From positions 1 through 8,855 of the forward strand of contig JACQRF010000015.1 of the NCBI GenBank assembly GCA_016206635.1: a stretch of DNA of 8,855 bases, given 5' to 3'. The position numbers and the translations under genes were made by a program. The notes beneath the pieces are model-generated. The model searched no databases, was not told the DNA's origin, and saw nothing but the letters and a program-made list of their open reading frames with translations. Shown here piece after piece: positions 1 to 6,179 of the stretch (positions are counted from its first letter, which is position 1; each line of letters starts with the position of its first letter). This DNA is from Candidatus Omnitrophota bacterium (lineage in GTDB: Bacteria > Omnitrophota > Gorgyraeia > 1-14-0-20-64-10 > JACQQZ01).

Positions 1-1
1 C

Positions 2-409
2 CGGTTCGACGTGGTGGTCACCGACAACATGTTTGGCGACATCCTCACCGACCTGGGCGCGGTCATCCAGGGCGGGATGGGGGTGGCCGCCGGGGCCAAC
101 CTCAACCCCGAGGGGGTCTCGATGTTCGAGCCGATCGGCGGCTCCGCGCCGAAATACACCGGCACCGGGCAAATCAACCCGCTGGCGGCGATCGTCGCCG
201 CCGGCATGTTGCTGGAGCACTTGGGCAACGCGGAGGCGGGCCACCGCATCGAGCAGGCGGTCATGCAGGTGACCGGCACGAAGCTGCAATCGCTGGCCGC
301 CGGCAAGATGGGCTACACCACCTCGCAGATCGGTGATTTGGTCGTCGAGGCGCTCGGGCAATCGGAATTCCCCTCACCCGTTCCCTCTCCCCGGAGGGGA
401 GAGGGCTAG
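2..409 (+). CDS. leuB: 3-isopropylmalate dehydrogenase, C-terminal part (5' truncated by window)
   Basis: This is the C-terminal ~135 residues of an isocitrate/isopropylmalate dehydrogenase-family enzyme, which oxidatively decarboxylates 3-isopropylmalate in leucine synthesis in the cytosol. The reading frame is open from the window edge. Visible motifs are VVTDNMFGDILTDLG, the aspartate-rich metal/substrate segment, and MFEPIGGSAPKYTG followed by INPLAA, the cofactor-binding loop. The LeuB call rests on the family motifs plus the following asd gene, a pairing I recall from other bacteria; a related isocitrate-type enzyme cannot be fully excluded. The loop reads APKYTG rather than the usual LeuB APDIAG. 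The last dozen residues (FPSPVPSPRRGEG) are encoded by a dispersed palindromic repeat, which also supplies the TAG stop at 407-409, so the native C-terminus probably ended near VVEALG. Confidence 0.85.
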   Translation, partial: RFDVVVTDNMFGDILTDLGAVIQGGMGVAAGANLNPEGVSMFEPIGGSAPKYTGTGQINPLAAIVAAGMLLEHLGNAEAGHRIEQAVMQVTGTKLQSLAAGKMGYTTSQIGDLVVEALGQSEFPSPVPSPRRGEG

Positions 410-420
410 GGTGAGGGGAA
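368..420. repeat. Palindromic repeat spanning leuB stop and asd leader
   Basis: Outer arms TTCCCCTCACCC (368-379) and GGGTGAGGGGAA (409-420) are perfect inverted repeats. Inner arms CCCTCTCCCC (383-392) and GGGGAGAGGG (396-405) continue the stem after a 3x3 mismatch, leaving a GGA loop. Translated, it gives the peptide pattern PHPFPLPGGER or its mirror, which I recall as a very common dispersed intergenic repeat in GC-rich bacterial genomes. Here it is read as the leuB C-terminus, contains the leuB stop, and its right arm (GAGGGG, 413-418) is placed as a ribosome binding site for asd. No poly-T tract follows, so it does not look like an intrinsic terminator. Confidence 0.9.
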
Positions 421-428
421 CGCCACCC

Positions 429-1433
429 ATGCTGTCCAAGAAACCGGCGTATCACGTCGCCGTCGTCGGGGTCGGCGCCGTCGGCCTGGAAATGCTGCGG
501 GTGCTGCGCCAACGAACATTCCCCATCGCCACGCTGACCGTGCTGGCCCGGTCGGCTCGCACGCTCACGTTGGATGGCGCCTCGTACCAGGTCCAGGTCG
601 TCTCACCGGAGGCGTTCGCCAACCAGGATATTGTCCTGTTTGCCGGCACCGAAGGGGAGCAAGGGGCGGCCGTGACCTACGCCCAGGAGGCGATCCGCCG
701 CGGCGCCGTCGTGATTGACAACGGGGCCGACTTCCGGATGGACCCGGCGGTCCCGCTCGTCGTGCCGGAGGTCAATGCCGACGATCTCAAGACCCACCGC
801 GGCCTCATCGCCAACCCCAACTGCTCGACCATCCAGATGATCGTGGCCCTCGCGCCGGTCCACCGCGCGGCAACCCTGCGGCGGGTCATCGTCGCCAGCT
901 ACCAGGCGGCGTCCGGCGCCGGACGGGAAGCGGTCGAGGAGCTGAAGGCCCAGGTCGCCGCCAGCGCCCAGGGTCGGCCGATCCCGCCGGCCAGCGCCCT
1001 GCCGCAACAGCTCGCCTTCAACGTCATCCCACAGATCGGCCCGTTCGCCGAGCTCGGCTACACCAGCGAAGAGTGGAAGATGATTAAGGAAACACGGAAG
1101 ATCCTGCATGCGGACGGCCTGGCGGTGACCGCCACCACCGTCCGCGTCCCGGTCGTCAACGCCCACTCGGAGGCCGTCTACTTCGAGACCGAGCGGCCGA
1201 TCACGGTCGAGGCGCTGACCGCGCTCTGGCGCCAGAGCCCCGGCGTGCGGGTCGTGGATCCGCCGGCCTACCCGATGCCGCTGTCGGCCGACGGCCGCGA
1301 CGAGGTCTTCATCGGACGCCTCCGGCCCGACCCGACGGCGCCGAATGCCTTTGCCTGCTGGGTGGTCGCCGACAATCTCCGGAAGGGGGCGGCGCTCAAC
1401 GCCGTCCAGATCGCCGAGGCGCTGATCCGGTGA
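429..1433 (+). CDS. asd: Aspartate-semialdehyde dehydrogenase
   Basis: This 334-residue enzyme reduces aspartyl phosphate to aspartate semialdehyde with NADPH, the branch point to lysine/diaminopimelate, threonine and methionine. The N-terminus has the dinucleotide-binding GVGAVG (residues 14-19). The catalytic cysteine is C132 in ANPNCSTIQM, with Q159 in SYQAASGAG, the substrate-binding stretch EEWKMIKETRKIL (about 214-226) and the catalytic histidine H246 in NAHSEAV. The C-terminal WVVADNLRKGAALNAVQIAE is typical of the family, and the length is normal. ATG 429 is chosen because the frame upstream only encodes the palindromic repeat; GAGGGG at 413-418 lies 10 nt before it and comes from that repeat. 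The gene starts 19 nt after the leuB stop and its TGA overlaps the truA GTG. Confidence 0.95.
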   Translation: MLSKKPAYHVAVVGVGAVGLEMLRVLRQRTFPIATLTVLARSARTLTLDGASYQVQVVSPEAFANQDIVLFAGTEGEQGAAVTYAQEAIRRGAVVIDNGADFRMDPAVPLVVPEVNADDLKTHRGLIANPNCSTIQMIVALAPVHRAATLRRVIVASYQAASGAGREAVEELKAQVAASAQGRPIPPASALPQQLAFNVIPQIGPFAELGYTSEEWKMIKETRKILHADGLAVTATTVRVPVVNAHSEAVYFETERPITVEALTALWRQSPGVRVVDPPAYPMPLSADGRDEVFIGRLRPDPTAPNAFACWVVADNLRKGAALNAVQIAEALIR

Positions 1434-2182
1434 CCTTGCGGCTGCTCCTTGCCTATGACGGCACGCGATACGCCGGCTGGCAGCGCCAACCGGACGCCCT
1501 CACCGTACAAACCGTGCTCGAAGACGCGCTGCGGCGTCTTGACGGCCACCCGGTGACGACGGTCGCCGCCGGCCGGACCGACGCCGGCGTCCACGCCTGG
1601 GGCCAAGTCGTGCAGGCCCGCCTCCGCACGCCGCGCCCGCCGGCCGTGATCCACCGCGCGCTCAATGCGCTCCTGCCGCCCGACATCGTGGTGCGCCGCG
1701 TCGTCCCGGCGCCGCCCCGCGCCCACGCCCAATTCGATGCCGTCCACAAATGGTACCGCTATCGCCTCGTCACCGGCCCAATCCGACCAGTGTTCGACCG
1801 GCCGTATGTCCACCATCTCGCGCAATCATTGGATCTTGATGCGATGCGGCGGGCGGGACGCGTCTGGGTCGGCCGGCACGATTTCCGGGCGTTCCATTCC
1901 ACCGGGCGGCTTGTCACCTCCACCCGCCGGCGCATCTATCGCCTCCGCATCACCCGCGAAAAAGGGTGCGCTTGTACAAGCGCACCCTTTTTGTGCATTG
2001 ATGTCGTGGCGGACGGTTTCCTGTATCACATGGTTCGCCGGATGGTCGGCGCGCTGCTGTTGATCGGGACCGGTCGCTGGCCGCCGGACGCCGCCCGCCG
2101 GCTGCTCGCGCGACGGACCACGCTCGTGGCCCCCACCGCGCCGGCCCGCGGCCTCTGCCTGATGCAGGTGTCATATGCCTGA
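1430..2182 (+). CDS. truA: tRNA pseudouridine(38-40) synthase, with in-frame palindrome
   Basis: TruA converts uridines 38-40 of tRNA anticodon arms to pseudouridine. The 250-residue product starts at GTG 1430, overlapping the asd stop as GTGA, with GAGG at 1416-1419 as a plausible ribosome binding site. The N-terminal YDGTRYAGWQRQP, the catalytic GRTDAGVHA (nucleophile D51), the RALNALLPPDI segment, HDFRAFHSTG, ADGFLYHMVRRMVG and the final GLCLMQVSY are all family hallmarks, so the enzyme looks intact. The oddity is residues 177-188 (EKGCACTSAPFL), encoded by a perfect 34-bp palindrome. In typical TruA proteins only about six residues separate the arginine before it from the IDVVADGF strand, so I infer an insertion or replacement of roughly six or seven residues in a surface turn. 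The stop overlaps the transporter start by 8 nt. Confidence 0.95.
   Translation: MTLRLLLAYDGTRYAGWQRQPDALTVQTVLEDALRRLDGHPVTTVAAGRTDAGVHAWGQVVQARLRTPRPPAVIHRALNALLPPDIVVRRVVPAPPRAHAQFDAVHKWYRYRLVTGPIRPVFDRPYVHHLAQSLDLDAMRRAGRVWVGRHDFRAFHSTGRLVTSTRRRIYRLRITREKGCACTSAPFLCIDVVADGFLYHMVRRMVGALLLIGTGRWPPDAARRLLARRTTLVAPTAPARGLCLMQVSYA
1959..1992. repeat. Perfect 34-bp palindrome inside truA, terminator-like
   Basis: Left half AAAAAGGGTGCGCTTGT and right half ACAAGCGCACCCTTTTT are exact reverse complements centred at 1975/1976. As RNA it gives a 15-bp stem with a GUAC loop and an A-tract/U-tract on either side, the layout of a bidirectional intrinsic terminator. It lies in the middle of an intact reading frame between conserved TruA blocks. 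I see no second copy in the window. Confidence 0.95.
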
Positions 2183-3731
2183 ACGGCAACGCTGGGGTTC
2201 CAAGCTCGGGGTGATCCTGGCGGTCGCCGGCAGCGCCGTCGGCCTCGGCAACTTTCTGCGCTTCCCCGTGCAAGCCGCGCAGCACGGTGGCGGGGCGTTT
2301 ATGATCCCGTACTTTATTTCGCTCGTCCTGCTCGGCATCCCGTTGATGTGGATCGAGTGGGCGATCGGCCGGTATGGCGGGCTGTTCGGCCATGGCACCG
2401 CCCCCAGCGTCTTCCAAACCTTGTGGCAGCGAAACCGGTTCATCAAATATTTCGGGGTCATCGGCATCTTCGGCCCGCTCGTCATTTTCATTTACTACAC
2501 CTACATTGAGTCGTGGCTGCTGGGGTATGCGGTGTTCGCCGCGACCGGCCGATACGCCGCCGCCACGACGCCATCCGAGATGCAGACCTTCCTGCGCGGG
2601 TACCAAGGGCTCGAGCAGAATCACTATTTCCAGGGGATCGGCTGGGCGTACGGCTTCTTTCTCATCACGTTCGCCGCCAACCTCTGGATTGTGTCGCGAG
2701 GGATCGCCAAAGGCATCGAGTGGCTCACTCGGTGGGCGCTGCCGCTGCTGTTCGCCTGCGCCGTCATCCTCGCGGCCCGCGTGCTGATGCTTGGCGCGCC
2801 GGACCCCGCGCGGCCGGACTGGCACGCGCTGAACGGGCTCGGATTCCTCTGGAACCCCGACTTCTCGGTCCTGAGCGACGCGACGGTCTGGCTGGCCGCG
2901 GCGGGGCAGGTGTTCTTCACGCTGAGCGTCGGCATCGGCGTGATCCTGACGTACGCCAGCTATCTGAAGCGGGAGCAGGATGTGGTGCTGTCCGGGCTCA
3001 CGTCGGTTGCCACCAACGAGCTGGCCGAGGTGATCCTCGGCGGCTCCATCGTGATCCCGGCCGCGGTGGCGTTCTTCGGACCGACGCAGATCGGCGAGAT
3101 CGCGCGCAGCGGCGCATTCAACCTGGGGTTCGTCACGATGCCGCTGATGTTCCAACGCGTGGCGTTCGGCCCGTGGTTCACCGTGCTGTGGTTCGGCCTC
3201 TTGTTCCTCGCCGGGCTGACCTCGTCCATCTCGCTGCTCCAACCGGCGATCGCATTCATGGAAGATGAGTTCCATCTGTCCCGGCGCCGCGCGATCGCCA
3301 TCATGGGCACGGTAGCGTTCCTCGCCACCCATGCCGCGATCTTCGGGCTGGGGCGTGGGGTGCTGGACGAGATGGACTTCTGGGGCGGCACGTTCGCGCT
3401 CGTGCTGTTCGGCACAATCGAAGTGATCTTGTTCACCTGGGTGTTCGGCATGGATCGGGCATGGGAAGAGCTGCACCGCGGCGCGGAGCTGGACATCCCG
3501 CCGGTCTTCCGGGTCATCATGAAATACGTGACCCCGGCATTCCTGCTCGTCATCCTCGGGGCCTGGCTCTGGCAGCAGGGACTGCCGGTCATCCTGCTGG
3601 CGGGCGCGCCGCCCGACCGGCTCCCGGCCATCCTCGCCACCCGCCTCGGCCTGACCGTGCTGTTCGGCCTCCTGGCGTACCTCGTCCACAAGGCCTGGCG
3701 CAGCCGCAAACCGTACGAGGCCCTTCCGTGA
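2175..3731 (+). CDS. LeuT-type neurotransmitter:sodium symporter (NSS) family amino-acid transporter
   Basis: This 518-residue inner-membrane protein closely resembles Aquifex LeuT along its length, as recalled from memory, and should be a Na+-coupled amino-acid importer with about 12 membrane helices. TM1 carries AVGLGNFLRFPVQAA; TM3 has IYYTYIESW (Y107, Y108); TM6 has GQVFFTLSVGIG; TM8 has LAGLTSSISLLQP; TM10 includes LDEMDFWGGT. Likely Na1 ligands are A21, N26, T249 and N281; Na2 ligands G19, V22, A346, T349 and S350. E285 matches LeuT E290, predicting chloride independence. Pocket differences from LeuT are N21 to S20, F259 to I254 and I359 to L354, so the substrate may differ from leucine/alanine. 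ATG 2175 follows AGGTG at 2166-2170 and overlaps truA by 8 nt. Its TGA overlaps the next small gene, a probable partner subunit. Confidence 0.93.
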   Translation: MPERQRWGSKLGVILAVAGSAVGLGNFLRFPVQAAQHGGGAFMIPYFISLVLLGIPLMWIEWAIGRYGGLFGHGTAPSVFQTLWQRNRFIKYFGVIGIFGPLVIFIYYTYIESWLLGYAVFAATGRYAAATTPSEMQTFLRGYQGLEQNHYFQGIGWAYGFFLITFAANLWIVSRGIAKGIEWLTRWALPLLFACAVILAARVLMLGAPDPARPDWHALNGLGFLWNPDFSVLSDATVWLAAAGQVFFTLSVGIGVILTYASYLKREQDVVLSGLTSVATNELAEVILGGSIVIPAAVAFFGPTQIGEIARSGAFNLGFVTMPLMFQRVAFGPWFTVLWFGLLFLAGLTSSISLLQPAIAFMEDEFHLSRRRAIAIMGTVAFLATHAAIFGLGRGVLDEMDFWGGTFALVLFGTIEVILFTWVFGMDRAWEELHRGAELDIPPVFRVIMKYVTPAFLLVILGAWLWQQGLPVILLAGAPPDRLPAILATRLGLTVLFGLLAYLVHKAWRSRKPYEALP

Positions 3732-3835
3732 CGATTGCCGGCTGGGTCTTCCTCATCGGCTCCTGGGCCGCGATCCTCGGGCTCACCGTTTTCTGTTTCG
3801 CTCGCCTCCTCCGCCCAAAACCGCGGCAGGATTAA
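3728..3835 (+). CDS. 35-residue single-helix membrane protein, probable small partner of the NSS transporter
   Basis: A short reading frame begins at GTG 3728, overlaps the transporter stop as GTGA, and has a good ribosome binding site (GAGG, 3717-3720, 7 nt before the start). The product has one hydrophobic segment (about residues 3-26, AGWVFLIGSWAAILGL then TVFCFARLL) followed by a basic, charged tail (RPKPRQD), predicting an N-out/C-in single-pass protein. Small hydrophobic proteins encoded right after NSS transporters are known, for example MetS, which is needed by the MetP methionine/alanine importer of Corynebacterium. Whether this protein belongs to that family cannot be decided here; the position, coupling and topology suggest an accessory subunit. 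It ends the first operon. Confidence 0.72.
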   Translation: MTIAGWVFLIGSWAAILGLTVFCFARLLRPKPRQD

Positions 3836-3889
3836 TCTGAATAAAAATCTATATTAACCATTGACACCGCTCTCGGCATCAGGCATACT
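3836..3889 (+). promoter_or_regulatory. Sigma70-type promoter with AT-rich upstream element
   Basis: TTGACA (3861-3866) is a perfect -35 box, followed after 17 nt by CATACT (3884-3889, 4 of 6 to TATAAT). The stretch just upstream (about 3838-3860, with AATAAAAATC and ATATTAA) is strikingly AT-rich in a GC-rich window and is placed like an UP element. The predicted transcription start (about 3895-3898) is only a few bases before ATG 3902, so the transcript would have almost no leader. Confidence 0.75.
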
Positions 3890-3901
3890 TATGGTATCTC
3901 A

Positions 3902-5173
3902 ATGAAGGCCTCCCGACTGCAACCGATGGCCGCCACGCTGGTCGTCGCCCTCCTCGGCGCGACCGGCCCCGCCTTCGCCCTCCGCCAAGAACGGGTCCCA
4001 GCTAGCGAAATCGCCGCCGGGCTGGAGGAACAACCACGATCTGAGGACACCGACTGGCCGACGAAGAGTGGTGTACACGCGTTACCACCGACTCCCATCT
4101 CGATCCTCCTGACCACGATCCAGGCATGGTTGGAGCGGCAGAATAACCCCGAGGTGGTTCGCGCAGAGGCGCTGAATGATGCCATCAAAGATTTGGTCTC
4201 CCAGCCGTGGTATCAGCCAGTCCATCTTATATCTGCCATGGGAATGCTGGGCTACACGCAGGAAGTGGATCACAAAGCCGGTGGGACCTCCGGCGTGGCC
4301 ACCATCTGGCGCAGGACCGGGCTGGAAGAAGCCGTCGAGATCATCGCGCCAGCTGAGGCCAGGAAGATGCTGCAAGCGTTGATGCTGCCGAACCCCGTGG
4401 GCGTGCTGGGGCAATGGGTGTTTAAGGATAGCACCTACCAGCTCAATCGTCTGATCTATCGGGAAGCCGACCCATCGCCATACTCGTGGTCTCTGGGGTT
4501 TGAGCCAGGATCAGTAGACATGCGGCTGCCACGGCAGGCCGCCACGCCATCCGGAGCGGATACGAGCTATCTGATCCAGATTCCCCCAGATCAACTGCTG
4601 GCGCTCGTCCAGCAAGCCGTCAAGATTACGCGGACAACGGTCCCCGGATCGTATACGCCCTCGGCCGCCGACACGTCGTTCACTAAAACACCCTCCGAGT
4701 TCCATCCCTCGGGAGGGGAATCGCAATACACCGGGCTGGAGGAGAAGCTAGGCGAGGGGACAACTACCAGCGTAGATGTCGCCGAGGCAGAGGAAGAGCT
4801 GGTCGCCACGATCCCGGCGGCGATCTATTTCACGGCGTCGCAAATCGAGGGGGGCGTGCACGACATGCTCATCGCTGCAGAGCAAAGCGGCGATCCGGAA
4901 GGGGTGCGGCCGGACACGTTCGCGGTGGAGCACGTGCACAAGCTCACGGCATCACCCACCCCAATGGGCATTTTGATGGTCGAGAACCCAGGAGAAAGGG
5001 ACGCGTGGCGTGGGGCCCTCTCGGAAAAAAAGGTGGCCATCGTTGTCTACCACCCCGACATGACGCTGCGACAGGTGCTGCAGGCTGCCTTCCGTGACCT
5101 CAAAATCTCGGTCCCAGAGGATGGGAAGCTCCGGATCGAACTCGACGGGGGGCAACTCAAGGTTTACTTGTAA
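3902..5173 (+). CDS. Exported protein of unknown function, cysteine-free
   Basis: I do not recognise this 423-residue protein. It starts with a signal peptide: basic MKASR, hydrophobic ATLVVALLGA, then GPAFA with likely signal-peptidase I cleavage after A26, so it is probably periplasmic or secreted. The mature part contains no cysteine and no further membrane segment. It begins with acidic, proline-containing sequence, has probable helices around 66-100 and 140-162, a low-complexity Ser/Thr/Glu-rich middle (about 205-300) with a short internal repeat (TPSGADTSY at 215, TPSAADTSF at 252), and an alpha/beta-looking end (about 300-423, with MGILMVENPGE and KKVAIVVYHPDMTLR). It has its own promoter and no recognisable ribosome binding site before ATG 3902; ATG 3926 (residue 9) is an alternative start. 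Base composition looks less GC-extreme than neighbouring genes, and the gene interrupts two housekeeping operons, so it may be lineage-specific or acquired. Confidence 0.8.
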   Translation: MKASRLQPMAATLVVALLGATGPAFALRQERVPASEIAAGLEEQPRSEDTDWPTKSGVHALPPTPISILLTTIQAWLERQNNPEVVRAEALNDAIKDLVSQPWYQPVHLISAMGMLGYTQEVDHKAGGTSGVATIWRRTGLEEAVEIIAPAEARKMLQALMLPNPVGVLGQWVFKDSTYQLNRLIYREADPSPYSWSLGFEPGSVDMRLPRQAATPSGADTSYLIQIPPDQLLALVQQAVKITRTTVPGSYTPSAADTSFTKTPSEFHPSGGESQYTGLEEKLGEGTTTSVDVAEAEEELVATIPAAIYFTASQIEGGVHDMLIAAEQSGDPEGVRPDTFAVEHVHKLTASPTPMGILMVENPGERDAWRGALSEKKVAIVVYHPDMTLRQVLQAAFRDLKISVPEDGKLRIELDGGQLKVYL

Positions 5174-5192
5174 ATCGCCCTCGACATTTTCC

Positions 5193-5220
5193 TTGCGCCC
5201 GATCAAATTCTCGATATAAT
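5193..5220 (+). promoter_or_regulatory. rplM promoter with perfect -10 box
   Basis: TATAAT lies at 5215-5220. A weak -35 (TTGCGC, 5193-5198) is 16 nt upstream. The -10 box ends 12 nt before ATG 5233, so transcription should start about 3-7 nt before the start codon, leaving no room for a ribosome binding site. Confidence 0.7.
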
Positions 5221-5232
5221 CATGGTTTCGCC

Positions 5233-5685
5233 ATGAACACCACCTATCTCGCCAAACCTTCGGAGGTCGTGCGCCAGTGGCACGCGCTGGACGCGGACGG
5301 CCAAATCCTGGGCCGGCTGGCGGTCCGGGCCGCCACGCTCCTGCGCGGCAAGCATAAACCCAGTTGGACGCCCCACGTGGACACCGGCGACGGTGTCATC
5401 ATCACCAACGCCGCCAAGATCCGGGTGACGGGGCTTAAGCTGCAGCAGAAACAATACAAACGGTTCAGCGGCTATCCCGGCGGGCTCAAGACCGAATCGC
5501 TGGAGCGGCTGCTGGCCCGGAAGCCGACCGATGTGCTGCGGCATGCCGTGACCGGCATGATCCCGCACAATCCGCTCGGCCGGCACATGCTCCGGCGGCT
5601 GAGGATCTACCCCGGGGCACAGCATCCTCACCACGGATTGACCACGAAGGGACAGTCCCCTGCACAGGCGATGACGAATGGTTGA
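5233..5685 (+). CDS. rplM: 50S ribosomal protein L13 (uL13)
   Basis: This early-assembly 23S rRNA-binding protein of the large subunit has 150 residues. Family signatures are WHALDADGQILGRLA (16-30), GKHKPSWTPHVDTGDGVII (39-57), TNAAKIRVTG, the YPGGLK loop (81-86) and MIPHNPLGRHMLRRLRIYPG (109-128) followed by AQHPH. ATG 5233 is set by the homologous N-terminus; no ribosome binding site precedes it and the promoter is very close, so initiation is probably leaderless or nearly so. The tail after HPHH (GLTTKGQSPAQAMTNG) is unlike the usual L13 end and overlaps a small GGGACAGTCCC inverted repeat. rplM-rpsI is a widely conserved pair; here they overlap by 8 nt. Confidence 0.96.
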   Translation: MNTTYLAKPSEVVRQWHALDADGQILGRLAVRAATLLRGKHKPSWTPHVDTGDGVIITNAAKIRVTGLKLQQKQYKRFSGYPGGLKTESLERLLARKPTDVLRHAVTGMIPHNPLGRHMLRRLRIYPGAQHPHHGLTTKGQSPAQAMTNG

Positions 5686-6118
5686 AGCGACGACGCCAAC
5701 GGCCGCGGCCACCACGCCGGCCCCCCACGGCACGGCAGTGTTGCAAGCCACCGGCCGGCGCAAGGAAGCGGTCGCCGAGGTCCGCCTGAAGGCGGGCCAG
5801 GGCCGGATGGTCGTCAATGGCCGAACCCTGGAGGACTATTTCCCACGGCCGACGCTGCAGATGGTGATCCGGCAACCGTTGGTGACCACCCAGACAGTCG
5901 CGCAGTACGATTGCGTCGCGCGCGTGCACGGCGGGGGGTTGTCCGGCCAAGCCGGCGCGCTCCAGCACGGCATCGCCCGGGCATTGGCCATGGTTGATCC
6001 CACGCTGAAAACGGCCATGCGCAAAGGGGGGTTCCTGACCCGCGACCCGCGAGCCAAGGAGCGTAAAAAGTACGGCCAGAAGGGGGCTCGCAAACGGTTC
6101 CAGTGGACGAAGCGGTAA
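5678..6118 (+). CDS. rpsI: 30S ribosomal protein S9 (uS9)
   Basis: A 146-residue small-subunit protein whose C-terminal tail reaches the P-site tRNA. The conserved body starts at ATGRRKEAVAEVRL (24-37) and contains VNGRTLEDYF, YDCVARVHGGGLSGQAGALQHGIARAL and the basic end LTRDPRAKERKKYGQKGARKRFQWTKR-like segment (120-146), ending in the near-invariant KR. Typical S9 is about 130 residues; the excess is an Ala/Thr/Pro-rich N-terminal extension (about residues 2-20). ATG 5678 overlaps rplM by 8 nt, with AGGCG at 5666-5670 as a modest ribosome binding site. A palindromic repeat and a terminator follow. Confidence 0.96.
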   Translation: MVEATTPTAAATTPAPHGTAVLQATGRRKEAVAEVRLKAGQGRMVVNGRTLEDYFPRPTLQMVIRQPLVTTQTVAQYDCVARVHGGGLSGQAGALQHGIARALAMVDPTLKTAMRKGGFLTRDPRAKERKKYGQKGARKRFQWTKR

Positions 6119-6133
6119 ACGGATAGCGCAGGG

Positions 6134-6179
6134 CGGTGCCAGGGCTGAGCCCTGGCACCGGCAACGAGGAAAGTCCTCA
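6134..6179. repeat. Palindromic repeat copy A, between rpsI and argC
   Basis: GGTGCCAGGGCT (6135-6146) and AGCCCTGGCACC (6148-6159) are exact inverted repeats around a single G, extended by a C-G pair at 6134/6160. A conserved tail follows, GGCAACGAGGAAAGTCCTCA (6160-6179), containing a 5-bp hairpin (GAGGA/TCCTC). The second copy, with the same arms and a tail differing at only two positions, lies inside argJ (7848-7899). Confidence 0.9.

Noticed and set aside
333..428. In-frame upstream extension of asd to GTG/ATG-like starts before 429
   Set aside because: The extension encodes the palindromic repeat and leuB overlap, not Asd sequence; the family N-terminus fits ATG 429.
911..924. 14-bp palindrome GTCCGGCGCCGGAC in asd
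   Set aside because: It encodes the conserved ASGAG motif region and is expected from GC-rich codon use; there is no family length change and no second copy.
1950..3689. 579-codon open frame on the - strand opposite truA and the transporter
   Set aside because: Its product is an extremely charged, low-complexity Glu/Arg/Gln/Asp sequence, the mirror of hydrophobic codons in a GC-rich gene, and it lies opposite two well-supported genes.
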